A stretch of 12,522 nucleotides of DNA from ASMP01 sp041484115 (GCA_041484115.1 JBGPHA010000011.1:1-12522); one strand, 5' to 3'. Positions 4,819 through 12,466 are shown, numbered from the stretch's first letter. Numbers and translations are program-made. The notes: generated by a model not told the origin, from the letters alone.

Positions 4819-6879
4819 ATGAGGCTCAAGAAAATAATCCTGAATAATATTAGAAGCTACGAAAACCAGACGGTTATTTTTCCAGAAGGTTCTACACTTC
4901 TTTCAGGAGACATAGGTTCTGGAAAGACATCTATACTTCTTGGAATAGAATTTGCGCTTTTTGGTTTGCAGCCAGGACAGAGAGGGGGCGCTTTGCTGCG
5001 AAATGGGGAAGGAGAAGGAGGAGTCATTCTCCATCTTGATATAGATGGAAAAGATATAATAATCGAAAGAAAACTGAAAAAGGGAAAAACAATTTCTCAG
5101 GATTACTGCTCTATAACCATTGAAGGAGAAAAAAAAGAGATGGCTATTACAGAACTGAAAGATAAAATCCTTGAACTTTTGAGTTACCCGAAAGAATTTT
5201 CAAAAAAACAAAATATACTCTATAAATTCACCGTTTACACACCACAAGAAGAGATGAAGCAGATAATTCTTGAAGATCCTGAAACGAGAATCAACTCGCT
5301 TAGACATGTTTTTGGAATAGACAGATACAAAACGGTGATAGAAAATACAGAAATAATTGCCTCAAAGATGCGCGAAGAAAAAAGAATGAAAGAAGGCCAG
5401 ATAGAAAATCTTGAAGAAGATCTTGCAGTTTTTATTTCCAAAGAAGAAGAATTGGAAACAAAACATAACAATCTGGTTTCTGTGGATAAGGAGCTTTTTC
5501 TTAGAGCAGAGGAGATGAAAATGGCACAGGAAGAAAGCCAGGCTGTTTCAAAAAAAATAGAGGAAAAAAATAAACTACATCAGGAAATAGAAAAAACAAA
5601 AATCATTGTTTCCAATAAAAGGGAAACTATCTTTAATAATGAAAAAATTTCAGAACAATTGCAAACCGAGATAAAAGAGCTGGAGATCCTGAGATTTGAT
5701 GAAATAAAAATTAAAGAGCTTGAACAGCAGATAGAATTCAGAAAAAAAGAAAAATCAGATATAAATGAAGAGAACCTGAAAGTTAGTTCTCAGGTAAATT
5801 CCCTAAATATCAAGAACCAAGATAACAAAACCCTGAAAGAACAACTGAGACACCTAGAGATATGTCCCACATGCCTTCAAAATGTAGGTCCTGTTTACAA
5901 GAGCAATGTGATAAATAATTTAGACTCAGAAACCTCAGAAAACCTGAAAAAAATAGAAGAATTAACTTTGGAGAAAAAAAGAATTATGGAAAATATTTTT
6001 GGTATTGAAAACTGGATTTCTGCCAGAGAAAAAGAGCTTTCTGATTTAAGATTGAAGAAGATAAAATTCCAGGAAATAGAATCTAAGAGGGAGAGACTCA
6101 GAGAAACAGAAAAAACAAGCGAGCTTCTCAAAAAAGATATAAAACTTCTGGATCAGCATGTAGAAACTCTTACAAAGGATATTTTTGAGCTTAAAAAATT
6201 CGAAGGTATTCTAGAAATGAAAGATAAAGAACTAAAGGAAGCAATGAGACAAGAAAGAATGGCAGAAATAAAAGTCGCTGAACTGAAAAAAGAAATAGAA
6301 GTATTCTCGAGGCAAATAGAAGAACTGAGAGAAAGGATAAAGAAAACAGAAGAAACTAGGGAAAAGCTGGAAAATATCACAAAACTTGAGGAATGGATTT
6401 CTAATAATTTCATTTCCATGATTTCATTTACAGAGAAAAATGTTATGATGAGGCTAAAGTCAGAATTCTCCAGCCTATTTGCAGAATGGTTCTCAATGCT
6501 CGTTTCAGATGTTTTTGAAGTAACTCTTGATGAGGAATTTACCCCAGTAATACACCATCAGGATTATGAGATAGATTATTCCTATCTTTCTGGAGGTGAG
6601 CGAACAGCTATCGCTCTTGCCTATAGACTTTCTCTGAATCAAGTGGTTAACTCCCTTCTCAGCAAGATAAAAACTAGGGATATAGTTATTCTCGATGAAC
6701 CAACTGACGGGTTTTCAGAGCAACAGCTGGATAAGATGAGGGATGTTTTGCGTCAGCTGGAAGTAAAGCAGTTGATAATTGTCAGTCATGAACCGAAGAT
6801 AGAGAGTTTTGTTGAAAACGTTATAAGGTTCAGAAAAGAGAACGGTATCTCGAGGATGATTGAAGAAAGGCTCATTTAA
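4819..6879 (+). CDS. rad50: DNA double-strand break repair ATPase Rad50
   Basis: The 686-residue SMC-like ATPase clamps DNA and controls Mre11. The N-terminal lobe has Walker A GDIGSGKTS (30-38) and a Q-loop glutamine at Q143 (TPQEE). Long heptad-rich coiled coils (about 180-345 and 360-525) flank the zinc hook CPTC (C349, C352), the dimerisation point of two Rad50 arms. The C-terminal lobe has the signature YLSGGERTAIALAYRLSLN (589-607), Walker B DIVILDEPTD (621-630, catalytic E627) and the switch histidine H657 (VSHEPK). All ATPase motifs are intact. Total length is well below the roughly 850-900 residues of well-studied archaeal Rad50, and the reduction lies in the coiled-coil arms. The ATG at 4819 gives the classic MRLKKIILNNIRSYEN start. 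An upstream in-frame extension to 4720 runs inside mre11 and is rejected. It forms an operon with mre11 (4-nt gap). Confidence 0.97.
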   Translation: MRLKKIILNNIRSYENQTVIFPEGSTLLSGDIGSGKTSILLGIEFALFGLQPGQRGGALLRNGEGEGGVILHLDIDGKDIIIERKLKKGKTISQDYCSITIEGEKKEMAITELKDKILELLSYPKEFSKKQNILYKFTVYTPQEEMKQIILEDPETRINSLRHVFGIDRYKTVIENTEIIASKMREEKRMKEGQIENLEEDLAVFISKEEELETKHNNLVSVDKELFLRAEEMKMAQEESQAVSKKIEEKNKLHQEIEKTKIIVSNKRETIFNNEKISEQLQTEIKELEILRFDEIKIKELEQQIEFRKKEKSDINEENLKVSSQVNSLNIKNQDNKTLKEQLRHLEICPTCLQNVGPVYKSNVINNLDSETSENLKKIEELTLEKKRIMENIFGIENWISAREKELSDLRLKKIKFQEIESKRERLRETEKTSELLKKDIKLLDQHVETLTKDIFELKKFEGILEMKDKELKEAMRQERMAEIKVAELKKEIEVFSRQIEELRERIKKTEETREKLENITKLEEWISNNFISMISFTEKNVMMRLKSEFSSLFAEWFSMLVSDVFEVTLDEEFTPVIHHQDYEIDYSYLSGGERTAIALAYRLSLNQVVNSLLSKIKTRDIVILDEPTDGFSEQQLDKMRDVLRQLEVKQLIIVSHEPKIESFVENVIRFRKENGISRMIEERLI

Positions 6880-6908
6880 CCTTTCCATAAAAAACCCCTT
6901 ATCCGAAA

Positions 6909-6962
6909 ACTTTATAAAATATAATTTCCAAGACTTTATAGGTTGATTCTGAGGTATATTAA
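6909..6962 (+). promoter_or_regulatory. psmB promoter region with several TATA-like elements
   Basis: Three candidates occur in the 107-bp gap: TTTATAAA (6911-6918), TTTATA (6935-6940) and TATATTAA (6955-6962). The last is centred 28.5 bp before the psmB ATG and would give a leaderless or nearly leaderless mRNA. The first is the best match to consensus but would leave about 45 nt of leader. The first two share the octamer ACTTTATA 24 bp apart (6909-6916 and 6933-6940), which may mean tandem promoters or repeated regulator sites. Confidence 0.5.
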
Positions 6963-6986
6963 GGAATTATACTTATAACATAAAAA

Positions 6987-7661
6987 ATGGAAATGGATAG
7001 CGAATTAAAAAATTCAATTCTGAAATCAGGAACTACAATATTAGGAATTGTCTGCAGAGATGGAATTGTGATGGCTGCTGATAGGCAATCAACTGCAGGG
7101 ACTATAGTGATGAATAAGGATTCTCAAAAAATAAGAATTGTAAATGACTATCTGGCTTTTGCAGGAACAGGAATGGTTGCAGATATTCAGAGAACAGTAA
7201 AAATCGCTGCTGCTGAACTAAGAATCAAAGAACTGCATGCCAAATCTAGGCCTTCTGTGAGAAACGGTGCAGGCTTAATATCTATGATGATTTATAATTC
7301 TATAAGACAACCAGCAATGCTACAGTTTATGGTAGGAAGCCTTGTTGGAGGGGTAAATGAAGATGGAACAGCAGAACTGTATTCCATAGACCCTGCCGGA
7401 GGGATAAATAAAGTAGAAGATTATGATGCTAATTTTGGTTCAGGTATGCCATTTGTTCTTGGTCTGCTTGAAAGGCAATACAAGAAAGGAATGTCTGTAA
7501 AAGAAGCAATTGACCTCGCCGTAGAAGCTATTAAGAGTTCAACACAGAGAGACGTTGGCTCTGGCCACGGTATAGATGTCTTCACGCTAACAAAATCAGG
7601 AATCTTAAAAGTTGTTGATCAGGAAATTCTTCCACAATACAGAGACATGAAGAATCAGTAA
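6987..7661 (+). CDS. psmB: 20S proteasome subunit beta (catalytic)
   Basis: The 224-residue precursor forms the inner proteolytic rings. The autocatalytic site is Gly15-Thr16, giving a short 15-residue propeptide and a mature N-terminus TTILGIVCRDG. Catalytic residues follow the archaeal numbering: mature Thr1 (T16), Asp17 (D32, AADRQ) and Lys33 (K48, SQKIRI), with the supporting S152 (GSGMPF), D189 (QRD) and S192 (GSGHGIDVF). This is therefore an active subunit, partner of the psmA product encoded about 5.7 kb away. Mature length is 209 residues, normal for the family. The ATG at 6987 has no Shine-Dalgarno sequence and a TATA-like element about 28 bp upstream. It is followed by a T7 run and then aCPSF1. 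The psmB-aCPSF1 neighbourhood is also found in Methanocaldococcus jannaschii. Only one beta gene is seen here. Confidence 0.97.
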   Translation: MEMDSELKNSILKSGTTILGIVCRDGIVMAADRQSTAGTIVMNKDSQKIRIVNDYLAFAGTGMVADIQRTVKIAAAELRIKELHAKSRPSVRNGAGLISMMIYNSIRQPAMLQFMVGSLVGGVNEDGTAELYSIDPAGGINKVEDYDANFGSGMPFVLGLLERQYKKGMSVKEAIDLAVEAIKSSTQRDVGSGHGIDVFTLTKSGILKVVDQEILPQYRDMKNQ

Positions 7662-7670
7662 AAACGAGAG

Positions 7671-7677
7671 TTTTTTT
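7671..7677 (+). terminator. T7 run downstream of psmB
   Basis: Seven consecutive T residues begin 10 nt after the psmB stop codon, the longest such run following a gene in this window. Oligo-U tracts at RNA 3' ends are the intrinsic archaeal termination signal and also the context in which aCPSF1/FttA cleaves. Read-through into the aCPSF1 gene 45 bp later remains possible. Confidence 0.6.
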
Positions 7678-7721
7678 GGGTAATATTGACTAAGTGATTC
7701 GCTAAATTAATTAAAATAAAA

Positions 7722-9608
7722 ATGACAGACATTCTGAAACATATAACAGAAAAATTGCACAACAGCATAACAGAGGCTAATTTTGAAGGTGCAAACATAG
7801 TTCTCTACACCAACAATGAAAATTTTTTCAGAGAAGGAGAAGGCAAGATCAAAGAACTTGTTGATGAGATTAAAAAAAGGATAGAACTTCGTGCAGACCA
7901 GAAAATCCTTCACGATCAGGAAAAAGTAAAGGAAGAAATAACAAAAATAGTTTCTCCAGAGGCTGAAATAACAAACATAATTTTTGATTTTCATAGAAGC
8001 ATTGTGATAATCGAGGCAAAAAAACCAGGAATGGTTATAGGGAAGCAAGGTTCTGTTCTAGACGAAATAAAGAAGACAACTCTCTGGACCCCCCAGATTA
8101 GAAGAAGCCCTGCAATTAAAAGCCAGATTACAGAAAATATAAGAGAAGTTCTTTATGCGAATAATAACTACAGAAGAAAATTCTTGAATGAAATAGGTGA
8201 AAAAATCTACAAAGGATGGAATCCTGAAAAAGTGGAAGAGTGGGTTCGCTTGACAATGCTTGGCAGCGCTCGCGAAGTAGGAAGAAGCTGCATGCTTTTA
8301 CAAACCCCTAATTCAAAAGTCCTTCTCGATTGCGGAATAAATGTGGCGGGTCATGGAAAAGATAAATTCCCTTATTTTGATATCCCTGAATTTAACATAC
8401 AACAGTTAGATGCAGTTATTCTTAGCCATGCCCATCTCGACCATGTGGGACTTTTGCCTTACCTTTACAAGATGGGATACAAAGGCCCCGTATACATGAC
8501 CTATCCAACGATGGATCTTGCTGCACTTCTCTGCCTGGATTTCATAGGGGTTGCCTATAAACAGGCTGCAACTCCTTTATACAGTTCGAAAGACATAAAG
8601 GAAATGGTGAAACACACTGTCTGCCTTAATTTTAACGAAGTTAATGACATAACTCCTGATATAAGAATAACTTTTTACAATTCAGGTCATGCTTTAGGAA
8701 GCGCAATGGTACATTTCAATATAGGAAATGGATTGCACAACTTTCTTTATTCTGCAGATTACAAGTATGCCAGGACAAGGCTCCTTGACCCTGCCGTGAC
8801 AACTTTTCCCAGAATAGAATCTGTTCTTACAGAAGCAACTTACGGAGCAAGGACAGACATCCTTCCCCCTAGAATAGAATCTGAAGAAAAAATGATGGAA
8901 ATAATAAACAAAACAATCAATCGTGGCGGAAAAGTTTTGATCCCTGAACTTGGTTTGGGAAGAGCACAGGAAACAATGTTGATAATAGAGGATGCAATAA
9001 AAGAGGGCAAGATGAAAAATATTCCTGTTTATATTGATGGAATGATATGGGACATAAATGCAATCCATACAGCTTATCCAGATTTTCTTAGCAATAAAGT
9101 AAGAGCCTCAATATTCCAGGATAAGAACCCCTTTGTTTCAGAAATATTTTCCCGTGTCGGAAGCCAGCAGGAAAGAAAAAAAGTTATTGAAGGCGGTCCG
9201 TGTGTTGTTCTCGCAACTTCTGGAATGTTGGTTGGAGGAGCTTCTGTGGAATATTTCAGGGAGTTCGCAGGCAACCCGAATAATTCAATCTGCTTTGTCT
9301 GTTATCAGGGAGTTGGCTCTCTTGGTCGCCAAGTGCAGGAAGGCCTTACAGAGACAAAGATGAATGTCGAAGGCCATGATGAAAGTGTCAAAATAAATAT
9401 GGAAGTTAACACTATAACTGGTTTGTCTGCGCATGCTGGTCGCAACGAAATAATCAGTTTTTTCAATAATATGAGACCAAAACCAAAAAGAATAATGATA
9501 AATCACGGAGAAGTTTCCAAATGTCTCGATTTGGCTTCTGCGCTTTACAAATTAAACAGAGTTGAAACCAATGTCCCCCGTATTTTGGAAACAATGAGGC
9601 TGAGGTAA
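7722..9608 (+). CDS. fttA: aCPSF1/FttA: KH-domain beta-CASP ribonuclease and transcription termination factor
   Basis: The 628-residue protein is the archaeal homologue of the CPSF73 cleavage factor. It cuts nascent RNA 3' ends at U-rich sites and ends transcription. Two N-terminal KH-like domains span about residues 1-150, the second with a GKQG loop (107-110). The metallo-beta-lactamase core has HAHLDH (236-241), H323 (SGHALGS) and D346 (SADYKY). The beta-CASP part has motif A E371 (TEATYG), the IPELGLGRAQE segment (407-417), ATSGMLVGGA (498-507), motif B H571 (LSAHAGR) and motif C H595 (NHGE). All catalytic residues are present, and length is close to the usual 630-640. Compared with the common VFAVGR segment, this copy has ELGLGR. 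I see no clear TATA box at -26 and no Shine-Dalgarno sequence, so the initiation mode is unclear. The presenilin-like gene follows after 8 nt. Confidence 0.96.
   Translation: MTDILKHITEKLHNSITEANFEGANIVLYTNNENFFREGEGKIKELVDEIKKRIELRADQKILHDQEKVKEEITKIVSPEAEITNIIFDFHRSIVIIEAKKPGMVIGKQGSVLDEIKKTTLWTPQIRRSPAIKSQITENIREVLYANNNYRRKFLNEIGEKIYKGWNPEKVEEWVRLTMLGSAREVGRSCMLLQTPNSKVLLDCGINVAGHGKDKFPYFDIPEFNIQQLDAVILSHAHLDHVGLLPYLYKMGYKGPVYMTYPTMDLAALLCLDFIGVAYKQAATPLYSSKDIKEMVKHTVCLNFNEVNDITPDIRITFYNSGHALGSAMVHFNIGNGLHNFLYSADYKYARTRLLDPAVTTFPRIESVLTEATYGARTDILPPRIESEEKMMEIINKTINRGGKVLIPELGLGRAQETMLIIEDAIKEGKMKNIPVYIDGMIWDINAIHTAYPDFLSNKVRASIFQDKNPFVSEIFSRVGSQQERKKVIEGGPCVVLATSGMLVGGASVEYFREFAGNPNNSICFVCYQGVGSLGRQVQEGLTETKMNVEGHDESVKINMEVNTITGLSAHAGRNEIISFFNNMRPKPKRIMINHGEVSKCLDLASALYKLNRVETNVPRILETMRLR
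9602..9606 (+). promoter_or_regulatory. GAGGT Shine-Dalgarno of the presenilin-like gene
   Basis: GAGGT spans the last codons and stop of the aCPSF1 gene and lies 10 nt before the ATG at 9617. It supports co-translation of the protease gene from the aCPSF1 message. Confidence 0.5.
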
Positions 9609-9616
9609 AATAAAAT

Positions 9617-10510
9617 ATGAAACACAATCTGAAAATTACAGCAATTCTATTGACTATGTTTATTGTAACTCAATTAATAGGTATTTACGTAGTAAATTAT
9701 TATTCTTCTAAAAATGCAACTCTTCCTTTCGGCCTTAATCCACCGCAGCCACAACAAGCCTCTGACTACACGAGTTTACTTTCAGGAATAATTTTTGCAT
9801 TCATAATCGCAATATTCCTCTTATTTCTATTCACAAAATTCAAGTTGAAATTCATATTAAAAGCCTGGTTTTTCGTTGTCATAGTGATGGCCCTTTCCAT
9901 ATCTTTCATAGCAATTCTTCCGGTAAAGCTAACAATTGTTGCACTTATTTTGGCAATTCCTCTTGCAATGATAAAAATGTCCGGAAAAAATTTTCTTATT
10001 CATAATTTCACAGAGCTTTTGATATATCCCGGAATTGCTTCTGTTTTTGTTCCTGTACTTAATGTATGGACAATAGTTGTTCTCTTAGTTTTAATATCTA
10101 TATATGATATGTGGGCTGTCTGGCACTCAGGAATCATGCAAAAAATGGCAAAATACCAGATAAACACTCTTAAAGTTTTCTCAGGTTTTTTTGTCCCCTA
10201 TGCTTCAAAGAAAGTAAGACAGCAGATAAGCAAATGGAAACAGTCTCTAACAAAAAAACAACTAGACAAGAAAAAAATAAAAGTTAATGTAGCGATTCTT
10301 GGAGGAGGAGACATAGTTTTCCCGATAATTACAGCCGGTGTGATGCTAAAAACTCTTGGACTTGCTTCAGCCTTCTTTGTGATTCTTGGAGCAACTCTTG
10401 GACTTGCATATCTGTTCTTTGCGGCAGAAAAAAAGAAGTTTTATCCTGCAATGCCTTTCATTTCAGCAGGAATTTTCTTGGGAATTTTGGCAAGTTATCT
10501 GATTCTTTAA
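9617..10510 (+). CDS. Presenilin-homologue (PSH) intramembrane aspartyl protease
   Basis: The 297-residue polytopic membrane protein has eight or nine hydrophobic segments (roughly residues 7-27, 54-73, 80-100, 104-120, 132-146, 149-166, 224-245, 247-270 and 278-297). The two GxGD-protease motifs are visible: Y163-D164 in ISIYDMWAVW, and G229-G-G-D232 in LGGGDIVFPII. A third conserved site, PAMPF (277-281), corresponds to the PAL motif with Met for Leu. A basic cytoplasmic loop (198-223) separates the two catalytic aspartates. A P/Q-rich extracytoplasmic loop (about 35-50) follows the first helix. Archaeal PSH enzymes cleave substrates within the membrane, but native substrates are largely unknown. 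The gene begins 8 nt after aCPSF1 with its own Shine-Dalgarno sequence, so it is probably co-transcribed. The family assignment rests on motifs and topology. The substrate cannot be inferred. Confidence 0.87.
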   Translation: MKHNLKITAILLTMFIVTQLIGIYVVNYYSSKNATLPFGLNPPQPQQASDYTSLLSGIIFAFIIAIFLLFLFTKFKLKFILKAWFFVVIVMALSISFIAILPVKLTIVALILAIPLAMIKMSGKNFLIHNFTELLIYPGIASVFVPVLNVWTIVVLLVLISIYDMWAVWHSGIMQKMAKYQINTLKVFSGFFVPYASKKVRQQISKWKQSLTKKQLDKKKIKVNVAILGGGDIVFPIITAGVMLKTLGLASAFFVILGATLGLAYLFFAAEKKKFYPAMPFISAGIFLGILASYLIL

Positions 10511-10554
10511 TTTCTCTATTGTTCCCACTATCTAAAAGTAACAACATAGGAAGA

Positions 10555-10562
10555 TTTATAAA
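10555..10562 (+). promoter_or_regulatory. TATA box for the cassette starting at 10584
   Basis: TTTATAAA is centred 25.5 bp before the ATG at 10584, with a purine-rich ggaaga directly upstream that could act as the BRE. No Shine-Dalgarno sequence precedes the ATG, so a leaderless transcript is expected. It probably drives all genes to the right edge of the window. Confidence 0.7.
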
Positions 10563-10583
10563 TATGAATCTCTGATTTGTGAA

Positions 10584-11156
10584 ATGGAATACAGGAAGAT
10601 AGAAATCAAGGGAAAAGGAGCAGAAAAACTTAATCAGGAATATTTTGAATTGTTATTGAAAGATAAGTATGGTATAAAAGGAGATTTCAATGTAGCATAC
10701 GAACCTTCTCAAAATGGTAAAGAAAGAGGAATGCTTACAGTTACAGGGAATTTCGATGTTTCAGAGGTTTATTCTGTTCTTTCTAAAAGATTCTCATTAA
10801 CCAAAATAAATGGAACAAATTTGGAAAGCATTCTGGGAAATGGAACACCATCTATAAAACTAATAGGAGAATTATCCGAAAAATTAAATTTATCTGGAAT
10901 TTCAGAGTCTGAATTAGAAAAAGTTTTAGATAAAGACACTCTTTATGATATAGAGGTTGATATGGAGTATGATAAATATGGTATTTATGGTAAAACACGT
11001 TCTGAACTTGCCCAAATTTACCCTAGTTGGAATCTTGCAGCAGGAAACTCTTATATCTCTATACATGGAGATAAAACAAGCCTATTTAATGCAGGAAGGG
11101 AATATTTAAGAAAAAAACAAGAAGGTGCCGGAACAAGAACTGCTCCGACATTATAA
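10584..11156 (+). CDS. Unrecognised 190-residue protein leading the TrmB cassette
   Basis: I do not recognise this family. The protein is soluble, with no signal peptide or membrane segment, and has mixed alpha/beta character. Two similar units can be suspected. A strand followed by a helix occurs at LTVTGNFDVSEVYSVLSKRF (51-70) and again at YISIHGDKTSLFNAGREYLR (157-176), each preceded by an acidic or turn-rich strand region (33-41 and 121-136). Between them lies a helical, charged stretch (95-118). No cysteine or catalytic motif is visible. The tail GAGTRTAPTL looks flexible. The ATG at 10584 fits a TATA box 25.5 bp upstream. The stop is 1 nt from the TrmB start, so the two are translationally linked. 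A ligand-sensing or DNA/RNA-binding partner of the regulator is conceivable but unsupported. Confidence 0.75.
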   Translation: MEYRKIEIKGKGAEKLNQEYFELLLKDKYGIKGDFNVAYEPSQNGKERGMLTVTGNFDVSEVYSVLSKRFSLTKINGTNLESILGNGTPSIKLIGELSEKLNLSGISESELEKVLDKDTLYDIEVDMEYDKYGIYGKTRSELAQIYPSWNLAAGNSYISIHGDKTSLFNAGREYLRKKQEGAGTRTAPTL

Positions 11157-11157
11157 A

Positions 11158-11937
11158 ATGCTCGTAAAACAAGAATTAATAAGCAGGATTAAGGATTACT
11201 TTGATCTTAATATCTATGAAACAAAAGTATGGTTAGCTCTGCTGGGAAAAGGCATTGCTTCTGCAGGAGAGATTGCAGAAATTTCTCGTGTTCCAAGGTC
11301 AAGAACCTATGATGTTCTTGAAAGCCTGGAGAAAAAAGGCTTTGCAATAATAAAACTAGGAAAGCCTGTAAAATATCTTGGAGTAAAGCCTCATATAATA
11401 CTTGAAAAACTTAAAAATAATGTTAGGTCAGATGCCGATGAAAAAATAGTAACCCTTTCCAATATAAAAAGCACAGAAGAATTCATCAAGCTTGAGGAAA
11501 TTTATAAAGAAGGATTAAGCCCTATAAAGCGCGAAGATTTATCTGCAGCCATAAAAGGCAGGTCAAACATTTCAAACTATCTGAAAGAAATTCTAAAGAA
11601 CGTTTCTAAGGAAGTGATAATCTGCACAAATGCTGAAGATATAAGCTTTAAACTAAAGCTCTTTGAGCAAACTCTTGCAGATCTCAATAAAAATAACATC
11701 AAGGTTAAAATGGCCTTGTCTGGAGATGAAAAGCTGATAAAGAAAATTGAGAAATCTATAGGAACAAAGATAAAAAAAATAGATGTAGATGCTAAGTTTT
11801 TTATAATTGATAAAAAAGAAATACTCTTTTACCTGTCAAAAAATAGTGGTCCTGATGATACGGCAATCTGGCTAAACTCTGAATTTTTTGCTCAGGCATT
11901 TGCAACCCTTTTTGAGAGAGCTGTTGGAGGAGATTAA
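11158..11937 (+). CDS. TrmB-family transcriptional regulator
   Basis: This is a 259-residue protein. The N-terminal winged helix-turn-helix spans about residues 12-67 (YFDLNIYETKVWLALL, then the recognition region SRVPRSRTYDVLESLEKKGF at 43-62), typical of TrmB regulators. A predicted helical linker (79-125) leads to a C-terminal domain (about 140-257) of the phospholipase D-like TrmB type, including DAKFFIIDKKEILFYL (211-226) and a terminal helix FFAQAFATLFERAV. PLD-type HxK catalytic residues are not evident, as is usual in these regulators. Known relatives control sugar uptake and central metabolism in response to ligands, but the effector here is unknown. The ATG at 11158, 1 nt after the preceding stop, is preferred over an in-frame GTG at 11125 that would overlap the upstream gene. 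It lacks a Shine-Dalgarno sequence, so initiation probably depends on upstream translation. Autoregulation of its cassette is plausible. Confidence 0.88.
   Translation: MLVKQELISRIKDYFDLNIYETKVWLALLGKGIASAGEIAEISRVPRSRTYDVLESLEKKGFAIIKLGKPVKYLGVKPHIILEKLKNNVRSDADEKIVTLSNIKSTEEFIKLEEIYKEGLSPIKREDLSAAIKGRSNISNYLKEILKNVSKEVIICTNAEDISFKLKLFEQTLADLNKNNIKVKMALSGDEKLIKKIEKSIGTKIKKIDVDAKFFIIDKKEILFYLSKNSGPDDTAIWLNSEFFAQAFATLFERAVGGD
11926..11930 (+). promoter_or_regulatory. Strong GGAGG Shine-Dalgarno before the 103-residue gene
   Basis: GGAGG within ggaggagatt, near-complementary to the 16S 3' end, lies 9 nt before the ATG at 11940. It is inside the last TrmB codons. It is the best Shine-Dalgarno match in the window and confirms that the small downstream ORF is translated. 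Confidence 0.7.
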
Positions 11938-11939
11938 AA

Positions 11940-12251
11940 ATGACATATCATATTAAGATAAGAGAAGAATCTTTTTTTAAAAGAAGAAAAATAAAAAAAG
12001 ATTTGAGACAGATTTTTGAAGAAGAAGGCTTTAAACGTAGGCTAAGCAAATTGAGGCATCCATTTACAGAATTATACAGAGTTGAGGATCTTACAGCAAA
12101 AATTTATTCAACAACAGAAGAGCGTGGATATGAACCTTTAATATATTATGCAGTTGGGCTAGAAATTAACGGATCAACTGAAAATCCAATATTTAGTAGA
12201 ACAGAAGAAAGATTGCGCGCTTATCTTAATCAGATTAAGGAGAAAAAATGA
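11940..12251 (+). CDS. Unrecognised 103-residue basic protein
   Basis: The protein is unusually rich in Lys, Arg and Glu, with basic runs FKRRKIKKD (13-21) and FKRRLSKLRH (31-40). A likely helical N-terminal half is followed by two strand-like stretches (51-57, 66-76) and a C-terminal helix (88-103). There is no membrane segment, cysteine or recognised motif. A nucleic-acid-binding role would fit the basic surface but is inference only. The ATG at 11940 is 2 nt after the TrmB stop and preceded by a strong GGAGG, and its own stop overlaps the next start (ATGA). Such tight packing in a defined operon makes this a genuine gene despite the missing family assignment. Confidence 0.75.
   Translation: MTYHIKIREESFFKRRKIKKDLRQIFEEEGFKRRLSKLRHPFTELYRVEDLTAKIYSTTEERGYEPLIYYAVGLEINGSTENPIFSRTEERLRAYLNQIKEKK
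12237..12242 (+). promoter_or_regulatory. AAGGAG Shine-Dalgarno before the 72-residue gene
   Basis: AAGGAG lies 5 nt before the ATG at 12248, within the last codons of the preceding gene. Together with the ATGA overlap it indicates coupled translation. Confidence 0.6.
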
Positions 12252-12466
12252 GAACTCCTAAAGATTTCCAGGAAAATTTAGAAAAATATTTATCTGATCT
12301 AGACAAAAGGATAGATCTTGAAGAAGATGTTCTAAAACTTGTTGAGGGTCTTACAGACAGTCCAGATAGTAATATAAGGGTAAAAGAACCCATCATACAA
12401 ACAATACGTGCATATAGGAATGCAAGGGAATATTTGTTAGATTATTTTCCAGAATTAATAAAATGA
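12248..12466 (+). CDS. Unrecognised 72-residue helical protein
   Basis: This small acidic protein is predicted to be almost entirely helical, with helices about residues 4-19, 22-35 and 46-66. They are joined by a short Asp/Ser/Pro turn (TDSPDSN, 36-42). There is no cysteine, signal or membrane segment. Its acidic N-terminal half (LSDLDKRIDLEEDVLKLVEG) contrasts with the strongly basic product of the gene before it, so the two might bind each other; this is inference from charge and coupling. It overlaps the previous stop by 4 nt and the next start by 4 nt. AAGGAG at 12237-12242 supports the start. I do not recognise a family. Confidence 0.7.
   Translation: MRTPKDFQENLEKYLSDLDKRIDLEEDVLKLVEGLTDSPDSNIRVKEPIIQTIRAYRNAREYLLDYFPELIK

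Noticed and set aside
7707..8048. 113-residue minus-strand ORF over the start of aCPSF1
   Set aside because: Its Phe/Tyr-rich composition is the antisense of Lys/Glu codons; no supporting context.
8694..9068. 124-residue minus-strand ORF within aCPSF1
   Set aside because: It lies wholly inside a conserved coding region, is rich in Cys/His/Phe as expected from antisense reading, and has no initiation signals.
11125..11157. GTG start for TrmB overlapping the 190-residue gene
   Set aside because: It adds residues not needed by the winged-helix domain, has no Shine-Dalgarno sequence, and an ATG lies 1 nt after the upstream stop.
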